Shown here one piece after another: positions 31,601 through 44,611 of a stretch of DNA of 64,000 nt (position 1 is the first letter of the stretch; the number at the start of each line of letters is the position of its first letter). Position numbers and translations under genes: made by a program. Source of the stretch: Salminus brasiliensis. Lineage: Eukaryota; Chordata; Actinopteri; Characiformes; Bryconidae. Location: the NCBI RefSeq assembly GCF_030463535.1, contig NC_132899.1, positions 15,905,490 to 15,969,489 on the forward strand, in the 5' to 3' direction. Under the pieces are notes generated by a model. The model had not been told where the DNA came from. It saw nothing but the letters and a program-made list of their open reading frames with translations, and made no database searches.

Positions 31601-33205
31601 TGTCAAACAATGCTGCTTTGTCATTTTTGATCAAAATAAATGTCTCACAAGTGGTCTAATCTCTTTTTGGTCAGACCGGTCTCACCTCAGTCTCAGGTGA
31701 ATAAGATTCATATAAGTGTAAGATCTCCTAATTTCTTATAAAGCTCTCAGAGTTTCTACATCTTAGGGATATTTCAGCAGTCTTTCAGAGCTGAAGAAAA
31801 TCTAGGAGAACAATTTCAGAAACCAGTGAAACAATACTGAGATCTGCTTTAGTTCTCCTCAGACCAGAATAAGACAAGACATTCTACCTTTGGGATCACA
31901 ATGATTAACAGCATATCAGACATACAGTTTCAGGACTAGAATAGGTTTTCCTCCTCAGAGAAACAGAAAATGTCATTTCATTGATGACAGATTGTTAAGA
32001 TCACAACTCTCAATGACTCAACTCCAGTCCAGTTCATTTCTCTCTGCGAATGGATCATCTTTTTGTAATGTAGTGCTGCTGTAGAAACAGGTTTTCCCTT
32101 TGCTCTTTAGGTATACAATCTTGGTCTGGATGTGGACTGGACTGTAACCAGAGCATACGAAGGCAGAATGTACGTACACAGTTTTCTGACTACTACCTTC
32201 ATTTGTAAATGTGCTTTTGGAGTAGGAAATAAATGTAAGCTGGCTGTTAGTCCTAGGAACTAAACAGAGTTTGGTAGGATATAGCTTTCGACATGGAGAT
32301 AAAAAAAAACAGTGCAAGATACTGCTTACAAAAAGCCAGCCGGAGGCAGAAACTAGTACACTTGTTGAAGACACCCGATAATAGAGCCAAAAACTGCTCA
32401 CAGACAGAGGCAGGAGACAAAACACGGTCTTTGTATTGCAGTAAAGTCTAGCACTGAAAACAATCCTCCTGCTAAACAAGCAACAACACAGAAATTCTAA
32501 TGATAGGAAATGGAAAATGTGTATGCTTAGCAAAAAGCCTACCAACAACAGATACACAGACTCATTGGGGTCCCTTTAGGATTGGAATTATAGCAGATGG
32601 GAGGTTGTTTAAGATGACTTTTGTAGAACTTTAGCAATAAATAAAACAAACAGACAAATAAATAAACAAACAAACAAACATCATGAAAATATACTCCCAC
32701 ACTTAGGCTGCACAATATGGACAAAATACTTAAATTATACCATAATTATTACAACTGGGATTGTAATATCCCAAATTGTCAAACATTGAAAGTACATTGC
32801 TTAAATAAGAGCGGAGAGCAGCCACCTTAGTGCCTAGGAAGCAACTAGAGTAAAGGAAAAAGTGTGGTTCTTTTACTCCATCTAGCCACACTTTCTTTTC
32901 CTGCAGGTCCTGGGGATCAAACACAAACATTTATTTGAAGGGCTGGGTGGATGCTTGTAGACGTCGGCTGCCGATGTTTTGTTGGCTATTCACTCTTCAA
33001 AGCCTACAACCTTCTAGGCTTCGTAGGACAGAATTTGATCAAACCTGAATGGGTCACCTGTCTAATAGCTGAAAGATCCAAAACACCCTGTGACCTCAAA
33101 TACCATCATTGTCAAGATACTCTCCGTCACAGGACTGCCAAGCTTTAAAGATTGCCAAAGTTCAGATGTTAGCTCTTAGCTTGGTTGAGTTGTGTGTAAT
33201 CTACA

Positions 33206-33208
<3 letters not shown>
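31601..33208. other. No gene seen
   Basis: Includes a 179-codon minus-strand open frame (32557-32018) that starts at GTG and has no internal ATG, so it is not a credible vertebrate coding sequence. AAAC/AAAT-rich low-complexity DNA lies at 32636-32682. Confidence 0.35.

Positions 33209-33272
<64 letters not shown>
33209..33272. repeat. (AC)n microsatellite
   Basis: About 32 AC units, uninterrupted. Confidence 0.97.
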
Positions 33273-33274
<2 letters not shown>

Positions 33275-33964
33275 CTACTTATTTTAGTTGCCACAAATTT
33301 GGCACACATTAAACCAAATCACTGTGCACCGTGACTCACAGTGCACCCTGTCAAACTTAAAAACACTCTCTCTACCAGCTTGTATATCGCTGGGCGGTAA
33401 GCGAGAAGCAAGAGAGAGGATGACGAGAAGATGAGAGGATAGGAGAAGCAGTGATGGATGGATAGGTGGGTGATTCTACACCCCCTGCCTGCTCTACCTT
33501 GTCTGATCAGATCAAACAAGTGCACAGTGCTCCTGTGAGATTAGCCTGTGAGGTCGGGGACCGGCAGCGTAGTGGTGCAGGATCCCATCTGCCACTTCTG
33601 TATTCACACATACACAAAATCTGCACACCAATCTACACCTACAACTTCCTATCATCTTGTGGGAGATAAGCACCCTGCGGCAGAGCTTGCATTTTACAGG
33701 TCAGATAGAGGCTGATCCTTATTCCAGTCATGGGCCTGGGTCGTTTTCAGCACTGCCACTCAGAAAGGTTGACCAACGTCAAGTTTCTAATGCTGATGTA
33801 CGGTAATACATGCACATTAAGAAATGAATATGCTGGAGACTGTTGTTTTGTCAAACAGCTTTTACCCCCTCATAGTGATTAACACTATTATTTGGTTGTA
33901 ATAACACATTTTTTTTTACAGAAATGCAGTGTGCACACATAGATCAGCCATGCAATTAACACCG
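33273..33964. other. No gene seen
   Basis: Unique sequence with no repeat family or coding exon recognised. Confidence 0.35.
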
Positions 33965-34110
33965 ATTTGCCTAATTTGGAGTAGGTGTGCTGCCACAACA
34001 GATCTGACCATTCGAGACATGGACTCCACAAGACCTCTGAAGGCATCCTGTAGTATCTAGAAGCAAAACGTTAGAAGTGGATCCTTTAAGTCCTGTAAGT
34101 TATATTAAGT
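33965..34110 (-). mobile_element. Tc1-like transposon relic (3' part of transposase)
   Basis: Contains ATGGACTCCACAAGACCTCT and a GGATCCTTTAAGTCCTGTAA word shared with the larger relic at 59115-59605, in the same orientation. Confidence 0.6.
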
Positions 34111-34359
34111 TATATTATATAATATATAATATTAAACTAAAATATTAAAAGATTTTATTGGAAAGTTAAGAAAAGAGTTATAAAAGAGATCCTGACCACT
34201 ATAGTCAAAACAAATAAGATGACAAGAGGGTGTTCTCTAGCAAAACTCAAGCGATTGTATTCTGACGTTGGAAATTTCTGTGTCACAGTGAAAATACTTG
34301 AGAAGTTGTTTGGTGTCAGGCCGGCATTCACAGGCATTTCCTTTTTTTTGAACTACTTT

Positions 34360-34465
34360 TGGTAGATACCATCCACTGCACACCAGGAACACCCCACAAG
34401 ACCTGCCTGAGGTTTTGGAGATGTTCTGATCCAGTCACCAACTGTGCTTTTCCCAAAGTGCTACT
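34360..34465. mobile_element. DNA-transposon fragment
   Basis: Words such as GGAACACCCCACAAGACCTG and GGAGATGTTCTGATCCAGTC look like a second fish Tc1-like lineage (from memory). Short and diverged. Confidence 0.4.
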
Positions 34466-34689
34466 CTGAATTACACTGAACCGTATGCGTCGCAAATGAC
34501 TGCTTTTTAAATATCTAGGACTAGAATACCTAGGACTAGGCTATCTGGAATAGCCTAGAGGATGTTCTAGTCTGAGTTTTGCAAATGTATCATTATCAAT
34601 TCTGTAGACAATGACAGCTCTCAGAATCACAAGTTCTGGTTTGGCCCATTCCAGAAGAGGAAATATCAGACACTGAATAACTTGCTAGT

Positions 34690-34732
34690 TATTATTATTA
34701 TTTTTTTTTTAAATTATTATTATTATTATTAG
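34690..34732. repeat. (ATT)n with interrupting T-run
   Basis: Imperfect ATT trinucleotide repeat split by a poly(T) stretch. Confidence 0.9.
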
Positions 34733-34904
34733 GATTTGTAATTTGCCTGAGGATTTGTATAACTGAAGATGATGGTAAAAATGCACCATTTTATCCTCCT
34801 TCTGCTTGATTTGTGTGAACTCCCAGCAGACGTGAGCATCCACTGCTAAACAAACCTAATCTGACTGCACCTTATGATTTAACATTTAATTTATAGTCAC
34901 TGGA

Positions 34905-35010
34905 AGTGGTCTCTTCTAGGATGACAATGCCCCCATCCTCAGAACATGAGGTGCCACAGAATGGTTTAAAGAAGAACATCAAATGCAATGGCCTTCGCTG
35001 TTGATCATCT
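34905..35010 (+). pseudogene. Tc1-like transposase relic
   Basis: AGGATGACAATGCCCCCATC reads as (Q)DDNAPI, the DDE second-aspartate block, followed by an ATEWFKEEHQMQWP-like segment with a stop and small changes. Only this motif region remains. Confidence 0.6.
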
Positions 35011-35014
35011 TATC

Positions 35015-35285
35015 TGCTTCTTCCAGGTCAGGGTCACAGTGGGTCCAGAGCCTATCCAGAATCACTGGGAGAAAGCCAGGAATACCCCCGGACAGGGCAC
35101 CAGTCCATCACTGGGTGCCACACACCCACTGACACTTGCCAATTTACAGTAACTACAATGTGTTTTTGTGGCACACGGAAAAAAACACCTCACAGAGACA
35201 CAGAGATCAGGGACTGAATCCATAATCCCAAGCACACTTCCTGCTACACTACTATGCCACTCTACGTGAACAGTGAACTGACTTA
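35015..35285 (+). repeat. Teleost SINE-like element
   Basis: GGGCACCAGTCCATCACTGG, a GTGGCACACGGAAAAAAACA region and a degraded B-box-like GACTGAATCC near 35212-35221 match a very widespread fish SINE pattern as I remember it. It explains the minus-strand frame at 35062-35406. Confidence 0.6.
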
Positions 35286-36669
35286 GAATTTGCTCATTTG
35301 TGCTGTCTTTCACATGAGAACAATTATGCAGTACACTGTATGTGTAATTACCTACTATGGGGATCAACTCTTTGTAATGGAGGTAATTGACCTGACGAAG
35401 GGCCATGCACAGCTTAGATATTACACTCCAGGCGACAGAGCTTGCATTTTTGAAGTGTTAAGCAATGCAGGAAGAAACCGTAGGCCAATGACTTATTAGG
35501 CCTTTATGCTCGTCAAATGAGGCTTGTTTAGTTCATGTGTATTGAGTCTACTCTAGTAAACCCTTAACCTCGTGCTGATTGCAATGCATCAAAGTGTGTT
35601 GAAAATCAACAAAATTTTACAATACAGTTTAACAATTTCAACATCTGTAGATAATCTGTCTGGGGCAAATCTAAGTGTACTATCCAACTAAAGTGAGACC
35701 AAAGTCTGTAACCCTTTCTAGCCACATCTGGTAGAGCTTGTTAAGGACTTCAGAGGACGTCAGACCACTAGCCTGCCATTGTGGCCGATACGATGTTTAA
35801 AAAGAAACCGGATGTTATCGTTCTTCTACAGCACCTTGGAATATCTGGTCGCTTTACTTTATAAGCCGTATTTCCATGAAACAGCTGCAGTAAAAAAAGC
35901 GTGTAATGAGCATTTGTTTCCGACATGTGACAAACCAGATGTTACATGGCTGCGTGGTCCACACAATACACACGATTCATCTTATATTTATCATGTTTTC
36001 GCTGTGTTTATATCATGTTTTCAGTGTTATAAATACACAAACCCAACATTCTCATTCCAAATATAGATGTGCTGAAAACGATCACATCCATTGAGGATTT
36101 GAGCATAAAAGTAAACAGAAAACTCTCTTCCTTTCCAGTGAAGTCTCCTGGCCGATGCCTGCACATTAGCCTTTAATAAAGTCTTCTGGTGGCCTTTGAA
36201 GTGGAATCTCAAGAGGCAGTTCCCCTTCATCAGCAGCGTTTGAAGATGTGGCTCACCTGTTGGGCTCTGCCCTCTCCTGAGCACACATACACACTCCCTC
36301 TCCCAAGCTCTCAGTGCAGAAAATCACAGAGGCCTTGCAGTGCTCTTAATATCACTCTGCCATTTCCAGGGATTGCTTATCTGAGGAGAAAGTAGTGCAA
36401 TTACTTTTATCAAGCTGGGCTTGATTCAGTCTCTAATAATACACTTGGTCTCCACACTCAGACAGATAAAGAGAAGCTCTCTTTATAAAGGCTCAAGTCT
36501 GACTGATTGGAATGATTCACTAACCGCAGCATGTGCTTGAGCTGATTGGCCTTACTTCAGTTACTGCAATGTACAGGGAAGAAATATTCTCTGAGATCTA
36601 GAAAGGAAAGGGTGTGTGTTAAAACGGGAGGTAGTCATATTTATGTAGTTCTACTTAGTTTTTGAACTT
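35286..36669. other. No gene seen; conserved-looking block at 36060-36420
   Basis: The block at 36060-36420 is non-repetitive and GC-richer (CACATTAGCCTTTAATAAAG, CTTCATCAGCAGCG) with open frames on both strands but no recognisable protein. Confidence 0.25.
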
Positions 36670-36770
36670 TTTCCAATAATAGATAGATGGATAGATAACT
36701 TTATTAATCCCAGATGAAAAGTCAGGTAATTACAACAGCACAGAAGAGTAAAGCAACGTGAAGAGCCTTC
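36670..36770 (+). repeat. Non-LTR retrotransposon or SINE tail
   Basis: GATAGATGGATAGATAACTT followed by TATTAATCCCAGATGAAAAG resembles the common fish motif ending LINE-type elements. Only about 100 bp. Confidence 0.45.
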
Positions 36771-36774
36771 CATA

Positions 36775-36777
<3 letters not shown>

Positions 36778-36843
<66 letters not shown>

Positions 36844-36869
36844 CATACATACATACATACATACATACA
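36778..36869. repeat. (TA)n plus (CATA)n microsatellite
   Basis: About 30 TA units run directly into about 7 CATA units. The compound structure suggests replication slippage from a single origin. Confidence 0.97.
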
Positions 36870-39581
36870 GAGAGAGATACATAAACAGAAAGAAGATTAT
36901 GTGACATGGCAGTGTAAACAGTAACGGATGGGATAGGCATCCATTTTTCAGTTTTATCTCTTTTAATCTCTTAATTGATCAATTTTCTTGGGTTAAATTT
37001 CATTCTGTTCGGATGGATCAGAGCAGTAATATAAATATAACAATGATCTTTTGTGGAATCATCGCAATATGATCCATTTCAGCCACATGACCAGGCGTCT
37101 ATTATGCTACATTTTAGAAAACAAGCAATGGAATTTGAAAAAGTATAAATGTAAATTATAGAAAAATAATCAGTGATATATTTATGGAAGTTTTTTATTC
37201 ATGTACAGTTCACAGAAGTAGAACACAGGCTTATTCTAAACAAGCATACTGCCATAGTTTACATGACTCCACATGCTAAAAACGTAAATGCAGTGTTTAC
37301 AGCCATATCCGTGTAATTAGTGTGCAATCCAACCCTGTGCTCTGGTGAAAGTCTGGACGTCATTAAAAGTAGCTACTGCGCTGCTCCTGTGATGGATGGG
37401 CATACAGTCTGGATTTTAGGAGGAAAATACAGCTGCTGGGGAACGGCTATGGTGTGGTGTGGCGTTTGATAAACATGGAAGTAACAAGCTATGCAATTGC
37501 TCTGCCTTATAATGTGAAATAGGAACTAAAGCCAGGTAAATAATGCTAGGCTATAGATGTGAAATATCTAAACAGTAGACTAGCATTTCAATTTTACCAA
37601 TTAGCTTAGTATACATACAACACTGTCTCTATATGTTTGACCAATATATGTGCCCTACTTCATTCTGTAGCCGCTTCAACACAGCAGGAGCTAGACAGTA
37701 GATGGAAGATTTTTTTCCCTTCCTTTCAGTCACGAGATTTAATGTGTCTAAATTAGCTGAGAGAAAAACGATAAAACTACAAACCTTAAACTTAATTTCA
37801 GTTTCTGTGTTAGGAGATGGTGGATGTACTTAAGCATCTTATTGTATGCTTTCTTAATTTGCTCTTCTACGAATGGGGTTTTGGTGGGGAAAACTAGAAG
37901 GTGAAGGTTTGCTACTCATAGGTAACTGGTATCTCATCAATAGCTAATGTACAGGTCAGAAACTTCCAATGAGTTCTAAGTCGATTCACTTTTTAACTTT
38001 ATGTAATGTAAAAACTAAAATATCTCTTAATTGCTTTCATAGATAATGACACTCAAACTTCCACCTGCAATAGACACTAAAAACAATACAATGCTTGCAA
38101 CAAGCTCACATTGGCTTTCGACAAGGTCACTGTAGATTGTAAATTGTAAAATTCAAAAACGACGGTGTTCACAGTGCTGTCTAATAAAGTGCTTATTATT
38201 TAGACTTCTTTGCTTTGCTGCCTTCACAAGCTATACACTGCCCTAATCCTTCTGCTCCAAATTCCTTTAATTCCTCGGATAGTTGGATAATTATCTCTCA
38301 AAGAAGCATCTTATACAGCCCAGGTTGTGTGGTCTGTGTATGTCAAACAGCCACAAAACACCTCAATACCACCACAGGTCCACACTAGTGGTTTGCAGGG
38401 CAGAGAGAAAAGAGCCAGAGATGCGCTTGAAACATTCCCAAGGGCCTTCTTCACGCTCAGCCCCTTCTAAGATGCTTTAAAACGGTGGTAATACTCGCGC
38501 AAATATTTAGAAAGCTTTGGGTGGAAAATCAACGGATCATGAAGGCTAAGTTTAGCTGACAGATGTAAACAATGTTTGAGCCTTGGCCACAGTTAGTCTA
38601 GGACAGGAAGGCCTCAATGTAGGAGCCCTCATAGCAGCTTCCATATGAAACAGAAAACCAACCAGGAACATATTTTTTTAACGTAATGTAAAAGAGACCC
38701 TTATTGACATTTGGAAAGAGATAATAAGATTATATAATAAGAAGTCACTCGTTTATTTAACACTATGGGGAACATTATCATGAAGCCGGAATATATCACC
38801 ACAATAATCCTTTCAAAATGTAGGACTAATAAGAGACTAATTATGAGACTAATTCAATATCAAACCAAGAAAGCCCAAATCTATATTTAAGATAATGATT
38901 GTCAGCAGGATTCATCCAAAAACAGTGGCTATTGGGAGCTGGTCAATAAGAGATGAGAGACTCTCTCAGTCAATACAGAGAGGGAACAGGCAGCAGATCA
39001 ATATAAATTAGGAAGCTTTTTGGCTTTCACAGCTTTCATAGCAACAAAATGTTATAATGATGCTTAGCATTCCACAAGGAAATCTGATTTAATATGTAAA
39101 CAAAAAAGCAGGTTTTGTTTTTAACAAATTTGATGAAATGGGTTAACAGATACGCTTAACTCCTTAAACAGGCTAGGGCCCGCCGGCAGGCTGAAAGTCT
39201 TATAACTAATAATTTCGATTACCAAAGAATAGCTCCACCAGTTTGTACAGATGTCCCTATAGTTACTGAGTAATACACCTTAGTGTGTATTAAGCCTTTC
39301 TGCGTTAAGGAGTTAAACACGATTGCTTAAATAAACCTCATTTGTTGGTCAAAAAAATAGTTTTGTTGTCTAAATTAAGCAGCAAATGAATATAAATGAA
39401 TTTTTAATGCACACATTATCTGTTAAAGGCTTCCTCATTTATTTTTCTCCAATCAAATATTTCAGAATTCTCGAAATGCAACTTACGACTTGGCCTTTTT
39501 ATTAGTGTATTTTTAATTTTAGTCTTTGGCACAGCTTTGGCACAACTATTGGCACAGGAAAAGCCATGGTCTCGAGTCCTG

Positions 39582-39582
<1 letters not shown>
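36870..39582. other. No gene seen
   Basis: Unique, AT-rich sequence. No transposon or coding exon recognised. Confidence 0.35.
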
Positions 39583-39660
<78 letters not shown>

Positions 39661-39661
39661 A
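39583..39661. repeat. (AC)n(TA)n microsatellite
   Basis: About 29 AC units followed by about 9 TA units. Confidence 0.97.
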
Positions 39662-41540
39662 AGATTTACTGAAATATTTGAACTAGACTGTTAATCTGAA
39701 ATACTGAAAAAAATGATTTAGGTTGTAGCATCATTAAAACAGTTTAACCAGTGTAATATTTTAAACTTGAAACTTGAAAACTCCAGTAACTAGTGAAGTA
39801 GTTTAATATGGCAAACATCAATAATTTTAGTAAGGGTAACTTTAGCTGTACCCATTTCAAACCATCTATCCTCAGGGAGCAGTTCACTCGGTCAAAATGC
39901 TGGCATGGCGATGAGGAAACCTGCTGTTTACTGGCCGTGCTGCTGCAGAGCTTTTCATAATCGACAGGATGAGCTGCCAGGATGCAAGTTGTGCTTCTGC
40001 TGAAAGCTAAGCCATACCTGCATCTTGTACTTGACTATGCTTCATCCTTCGACTCCTTAGAGAGAAACTGCTCTCAGACCTTCATTTTTGAGCTTTTAGC
40101 CATCTTGCTTTGATTCTACTGCTACCAGCTCAGACCCAACTGCCAATCTGATGCCCTTTTCCAGCTAGGTCATTAACTTCCACTAGGTTGGACACCATTA
40201 CAAAAATGTAAAGAAGAAAAAATAAATAAATAAAATAACGACACAATGGAACTATCTTGCAATACTGACAATAACGTTGAATAACTCCTATTCAACTGAA
40301 AGGTTTCTAGTGTGCAACCATCTCTCAGTGAAAGATCTACAGGGGAAAAGGAAGAAAAAGGGGAGAAAAGCTTTGCCAGGAGAGCATATGGCCCTCAAAG
40401 TCTCTATAGAGAGATGTGACTAAACCGTCACAGCTTTTCAGCTGCTACAGCAGTCCTGCTCAGAACCAGGTGTGCTTGATACTGAGCAAAACTCAGTCTA
40501 GTAAACTTAGTACTGCAAATATGATATTATATTTCACAATGCTGTATCAATTTTCAAATGAATAGTTTAGTTGTAAAGATTGGTGGCAGACATGATTCAT
40601 GTTGTGTCGTGTTTAAAACCCGACCACTAGATTCCAGTGTTGTGCTCTGGCTACAGATCTCACTGTTCTGATTTCCTTAAAAGTAAGCTTTTCTTTAAGT
40701 CAGATTTTATGCATATGCTGGTGTGTTTATAATACTAGACAGTTTTCCAAAATCAAACAACAGAATCACAATATCTTTGATTGTAATATTGTTATATGTA
40801 TTGTATTGCCAGGTTTCTGCCAATGCACTCGTCAATGCACAATGTCTTACAATTAATAATAAAATAAATAAATAAATAAAATCACATAGGTTTAAAAGTG
40901 TCCTCAAAAATCTGTGCTACGAGTGCTCAATGACAGTAGAATGGAAGCTTAATGACAGTAACATGGAAGCCATCTCTTCCATGTTAGTCAGATCTAGACC
41001 AAAAACACATTAGAAATACCACAGGCATCTATAATTCATGATGAACTCTGCACACTGTGTATTTTGGGAGAGAGAGAAAAAATGAATTATACAAATGTTA
41101 CAAATCCTGACAAGAGTTCCTCTGAGGGCAATGGAGTAGACTCCCTAAGTTCGGTGGGATGTGGATGTGAGAGAGTGTAGCAGGTGGGTTAGGAGTTTTA
41201 AGGCCCAGCGGGACCATTTCACCTCCAATCTGAGGCTCGCTGAGGATGGAAACGGAGAGGCTGCTGGAGGGGGCTTCCAATGAGAGAGAAGCCATTACCA
41301 ATGCTCAGCTGACTTATAGATCCCCCCTATTACCATTTTAACCATAATCCCTCCCAGCATGACCTCAGCAGGGCACGTGCTGGCAGAATCAGAGAAGGGC
41401 TGCTGGGGGATCTGATTACAAAATACACACCAGGGCAGCTTCACTGGGATGGAGGTGTGAATGTATATTTTATGCCCCATACAGAAAGCAGCTCATGATA
41501 ATAGAGGTTGCCTTATGGATAACTCCATTACTCTTCCCTT
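39662..41540. other. No gene seen
   Basis: Unique sequence with short A-rich low-complexity stretches (40217-40240, 40858-40880). The GC-richer part at 41100-41460 shows no splice-bounded frame. Confidence 0.35.
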
Positions 41541-41662
41541 TACACACACGCACACGCACACACGCGCACACACGCACACACGCACACACGCACACACGCG
41601 CACACGCGCACACGCGCACACACACACACGCGCACACACACACACGCGCACACACACACACA
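41541..41662. repeat. Interrupted (CA)n/(CG) alternating purine-pyrimidine tract
   Basis: About 120 bp of CACACG, CGCACA and CGCG words in perfect purine-pyrimidine alternation. It generates the long Cys/Val- and His/Thr-rich open frames of this interval, none of which are genes. Confidence 0.97.
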
Positions 41663-42408
41663 GCTGTATGCACTGCATTTCCAACCTTGACAAAAATGAA
41701 ATACGATGCAGGCAGGTCCACAAACTGTGAATAATAATAACAAAAAAGATGCAGTCAGCAGGAGCATACAGGAGGTGTGTGTGTGTGTGTGTACGGAAGA
41801 GACAGCAACAGAAAAGAGGCAAAAAAAAAATGCTGCAGCTTGTCAGCCTCAATGAGCCTTAACACCCCACACACAGCACTGTCCCTTTCTTTCTCTTCCT
41901 CAACTCTTCTCTCATTTCTTCCTCTTGCCCTCCCCCTCCCCACACACTTTCACTGTATGCACTCACGCTGCCAGACACTCAACACAAATACACACATGCA
42001 CAGACAAAGATTACAGAGAACATACAGATTCTGTATCTAAGCCTGCCTGTCAGATTAAAGACCTCTCAATGTGAGTCTTAGCAAGAAAACAACACAGAAC
42101 ATACTCAGTCTCTCTCGCTCTCTCTCTCTCTCTCGTTCTGTCTTTCTCCTTTTCTCTGGCTCTACTCTCAGACACATAACTGTCAGTAAATAGTCCATTG
42201 ATGTGGGATCTTCCTCAGAAACTCCTCCAGATGTGCCTCAGTCAACATATCTGATGCTGTAGCATCTGAGTCTGCAAAGCAAGTCGGCCCATTTATGTAT
42301 GTTACCGTTACAGGGCAGGTCGCTTGATTTCTGAAATGCACAAATGAACACGCAGCTCAGTGTGTGTCTTTTATAACTAACAGATTCCAGTAGTGTGTGA
42401 TTATGAAG
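41663..42408. other. No gene seen; low-complexity tracts
   Basis: Contains (GT)n at 41776-41792, a pyrimidine-rich stretch at 41880-41945 and (CT)n at 42109-42136. No coding support. Confidence 0.4.
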
Positions 42409-42599
42409 TACAGTGCCGTGAAAAAGTGCTGGTCTCCATCCTGAATTAGTCATTCTGACGTGGATTTTCTTTCCTAATTCTGTTTAAGCATTAGCTTATG
42501 GACAGACGAGGTTAATAGTTCTCTGATCCAGCACAGTATTTGTCTTTTTCAATAGTTTTTACTCCTGTTTTGATTGTTGTTATTATCATCATCCAGTGT

Positions 42600-42775
42600 C
42601 GACCTAAGGAGGATGGGTTCCCCTTTTTGAGTCTTTGTTCCTCTCAAGGTTTCTTCCTCTTGACCCGAGGGAGTTTTTCCTTGCCAGTGGCTTGCTCAAA
42701 AGATGCTCGGACCCAGATCTTTGTAAAGTTACTTTGTGACAACTTTTTTGTGACTTTTTTGTGTCACTTTTAACT
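42600..42775 (+). repeat. SINE 3' region ('aaggtttcttcctctt' family), copy 1
   Basis: CTCAAGGTTTCTTCCTCTTG, GAGGGAGTTTTTCCTTGCCA and the TTTGTAAAGTTACTTTGTGA tail are shared with 52712-52903 and partly with 59868-59948. Confidence 0.7.
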
Positions 42776-42777
42776 AG

Positions 42778-43140
42778 AGCTGGGCAATGTGACAATATTT
42801 TATCATATTGTGATAAATGTTGTTATCGTATGCATATCGAGGATACTGTTAGTGCAGCTTCAGGTTTCATTACAAACAGTGTAATTAGACTGGTAGTAGT
42901 TGAATGGTAGTTTTAAAGATTACTACTTTGCGTCGCTACTGAGGTTTTTAGTCTGTTATTACATGTATTTTGGCAGGCTGGCTAATTCTAAGAAAATTCA
43001 CCAATATTCCTACGGTTATCAATTTGCAGATAATGGCTTTTTTCTGTGGTTCATTGTTACATTGATGTATTACAACTATGGATTTCCCCACATCTTCTTT
43101 TTTTGAAACCTTGTGCCTTGTATGATAAAATTCAATATGA
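42778..43140 (+). repeat. Dispersed 'ggctgggcaatat' repeat, copy
   Basis: Opens AGCTGGGCAATGTGACAATA with a TATCATATTGTGATAAATG region, followed by GAGGATACTGTTAGTGCAG, parallel to other copies. The right end is uncertain. Confidence 0.55.
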
Positions 43141-43402
43141 GTGAGATACATCAGGGTTGACAGCAATAAAGCATTGCTATGTTTATTAAGCTGAATCTCA
43201 TCAATCACATTAAGTGGATTTGTTGAGTACCTAAGAAGGTTGTTACTTTTCCATAGTGATCTGCATATAGGGTAAAGGTACTACATAAATAAACCATATA
43301 TTTTGTTCCTTTTTGTGTGTGATTTGTTTCTCTTGGGCAATATTACATCACAGCCTAAAAAGTATAAAATAACAGAAAATCAGAAATCAAAAAGGCACTG
43401 TA

Positions 43403-44366
43403 CACAGTCACTGAGATCTGACCAAACATATCACATATGATTCCAGCATTATTAAGGTATTTATGGGTAATAAATGGGTATAAAAAATATTTTTATAATA
43501 TAAAGCTGAGGGACAGTACAGTAAAGGAGACTGTATAATAGATTACACTGTTCACAAATGGACTCTATGAAGCACATCTCCCACTGATGGAAGCGAGATT
43601 CATGCAAACCACGGTGCTATTTTTAACCTGCTGACGTTCAATCCTGGACCATTGTTTCTGCTGAGAAGGAAAAAAAAAAGTGATACCAGCGGGACTAAAT
43701 GAACTAACTGGCTGTAGTCACATTCACAAGAGATGCTTAAATCTTCAACACAACCAACCACCTACAACTACAAATGTCATTTCAATGTTAAATTATCAGC
43801 TTAATATTAATGAAGAAACAAATAAGAAAGATATTGTCCAGCTTTCCTTACTTAAAGAAAAATGCCACTCCCATATTCCAATAATTCAGCTCATTTAAGC
43901 ACACACAAATGCTGCGCGTTACCACCCACGCAAAACCATCTAAATTAATAGAACTGCACCATAGCAACACAGCAAGCACTCTTCAGTATTAACTTGCCAG
44001 TCTCTTAATAACAAATAACACACAGCCCCTGATGCCCTCTTGTCCTGCACTCTTCCTCTCCATTTGAATGTGGGCAGAGTGGAGCACTAGATTTCCATCA
44101 GACGTGTCAATACCCGCTGGATTCCCTCCGGAGGCAGGGAAAAGGTGATGGGAAAGGGTGAGTCTAGGGACCCCGTAAGTGCTGTCAGGTCATTCACCGT
44201 ACACAAATGGAGTTAGAAGGGCTGCCAGAAACCCCTCCAACCCCCGCTGAGACCAACTACCCTGCACATATGGGCACAGTAACAGTCATAGAAGACAGAA
44301 GTACCTCCGCCCAGGAAAAAAAGTCCTGTGTCATAACAGGATCAGTAAGCAGCACTAAGAAAACTA
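43403..44366. other. No gene seen
   Basis: Unique sequence; no supported exon or repeat. Confidence 0.35.
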
Positions 44367-44611
44367 GGGGTGCGTCCCAATTGCGTACTAATAGGTAATA
44401 CTAACTAGTTTTTATAATGTGTGTAAGATTTCATATAGGTTAAAATGTCAACATCGAGTATACTCAAATGCATATAATAACGGCAGATAATGATGCATAA
44501 AAGCACCGTTAGTACAAAAGAGGATAGTGTTAATATTTTTGTGCACTAACCTGTCAAACCTGCAATATTCAGATTAGTATATAGCTAGTATGTATGGGAT
44601 GCAGTCTTGGG
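44367..44611. mobile_element. hAT/MITE-like element with imperfect inverted ends
   Basis: GGGGTGCGTCCCAATTGCGT at the left is mirrored by a right end whose reverse complement reads AGACTGCATCCCATACATAC. About 245 bp, AT-rich interior, no open frame. Confidence 0.55.

Larger units (their letters stand above)
42409..43402. mobile_element. Composite Tc1-like element bounded by 9-bp inverted ends
   Basis: TACAGTGCC (42409-42417, continuing CGTGAAAAAGTG) and GGCACTGTA (43394-43402) are exact inverted termini starting with TA. The left end is the very common fish Tc1-like terminus as I recall it. The interior is not transposase: it carries a SINE (42600-42775) and a 'gctgggcaat' repeat copy (42778-43140), suggesting serial insertion. 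Confidence 0.5.

Noticed and set aside
32018..32557. 179-codon minus-strand open frame with hydrophobic N-terminus
   Set aside because: It begins with GTG, contains no ATG anywhere in the frame, and has no recognised domain. One frame of this length is near the chance expectation for a 64-kb window.
35062..35406. 114-codon minus-strand frame
   Set aside because: Mostly covered by a teleost SINE-like element at 35015-35285.
41461..41852. Overlapping Cys/Val- and His/Thr-rich open frames
   Set aside because: They are translations of the alternating CA/CG repeat in different frames and strands.
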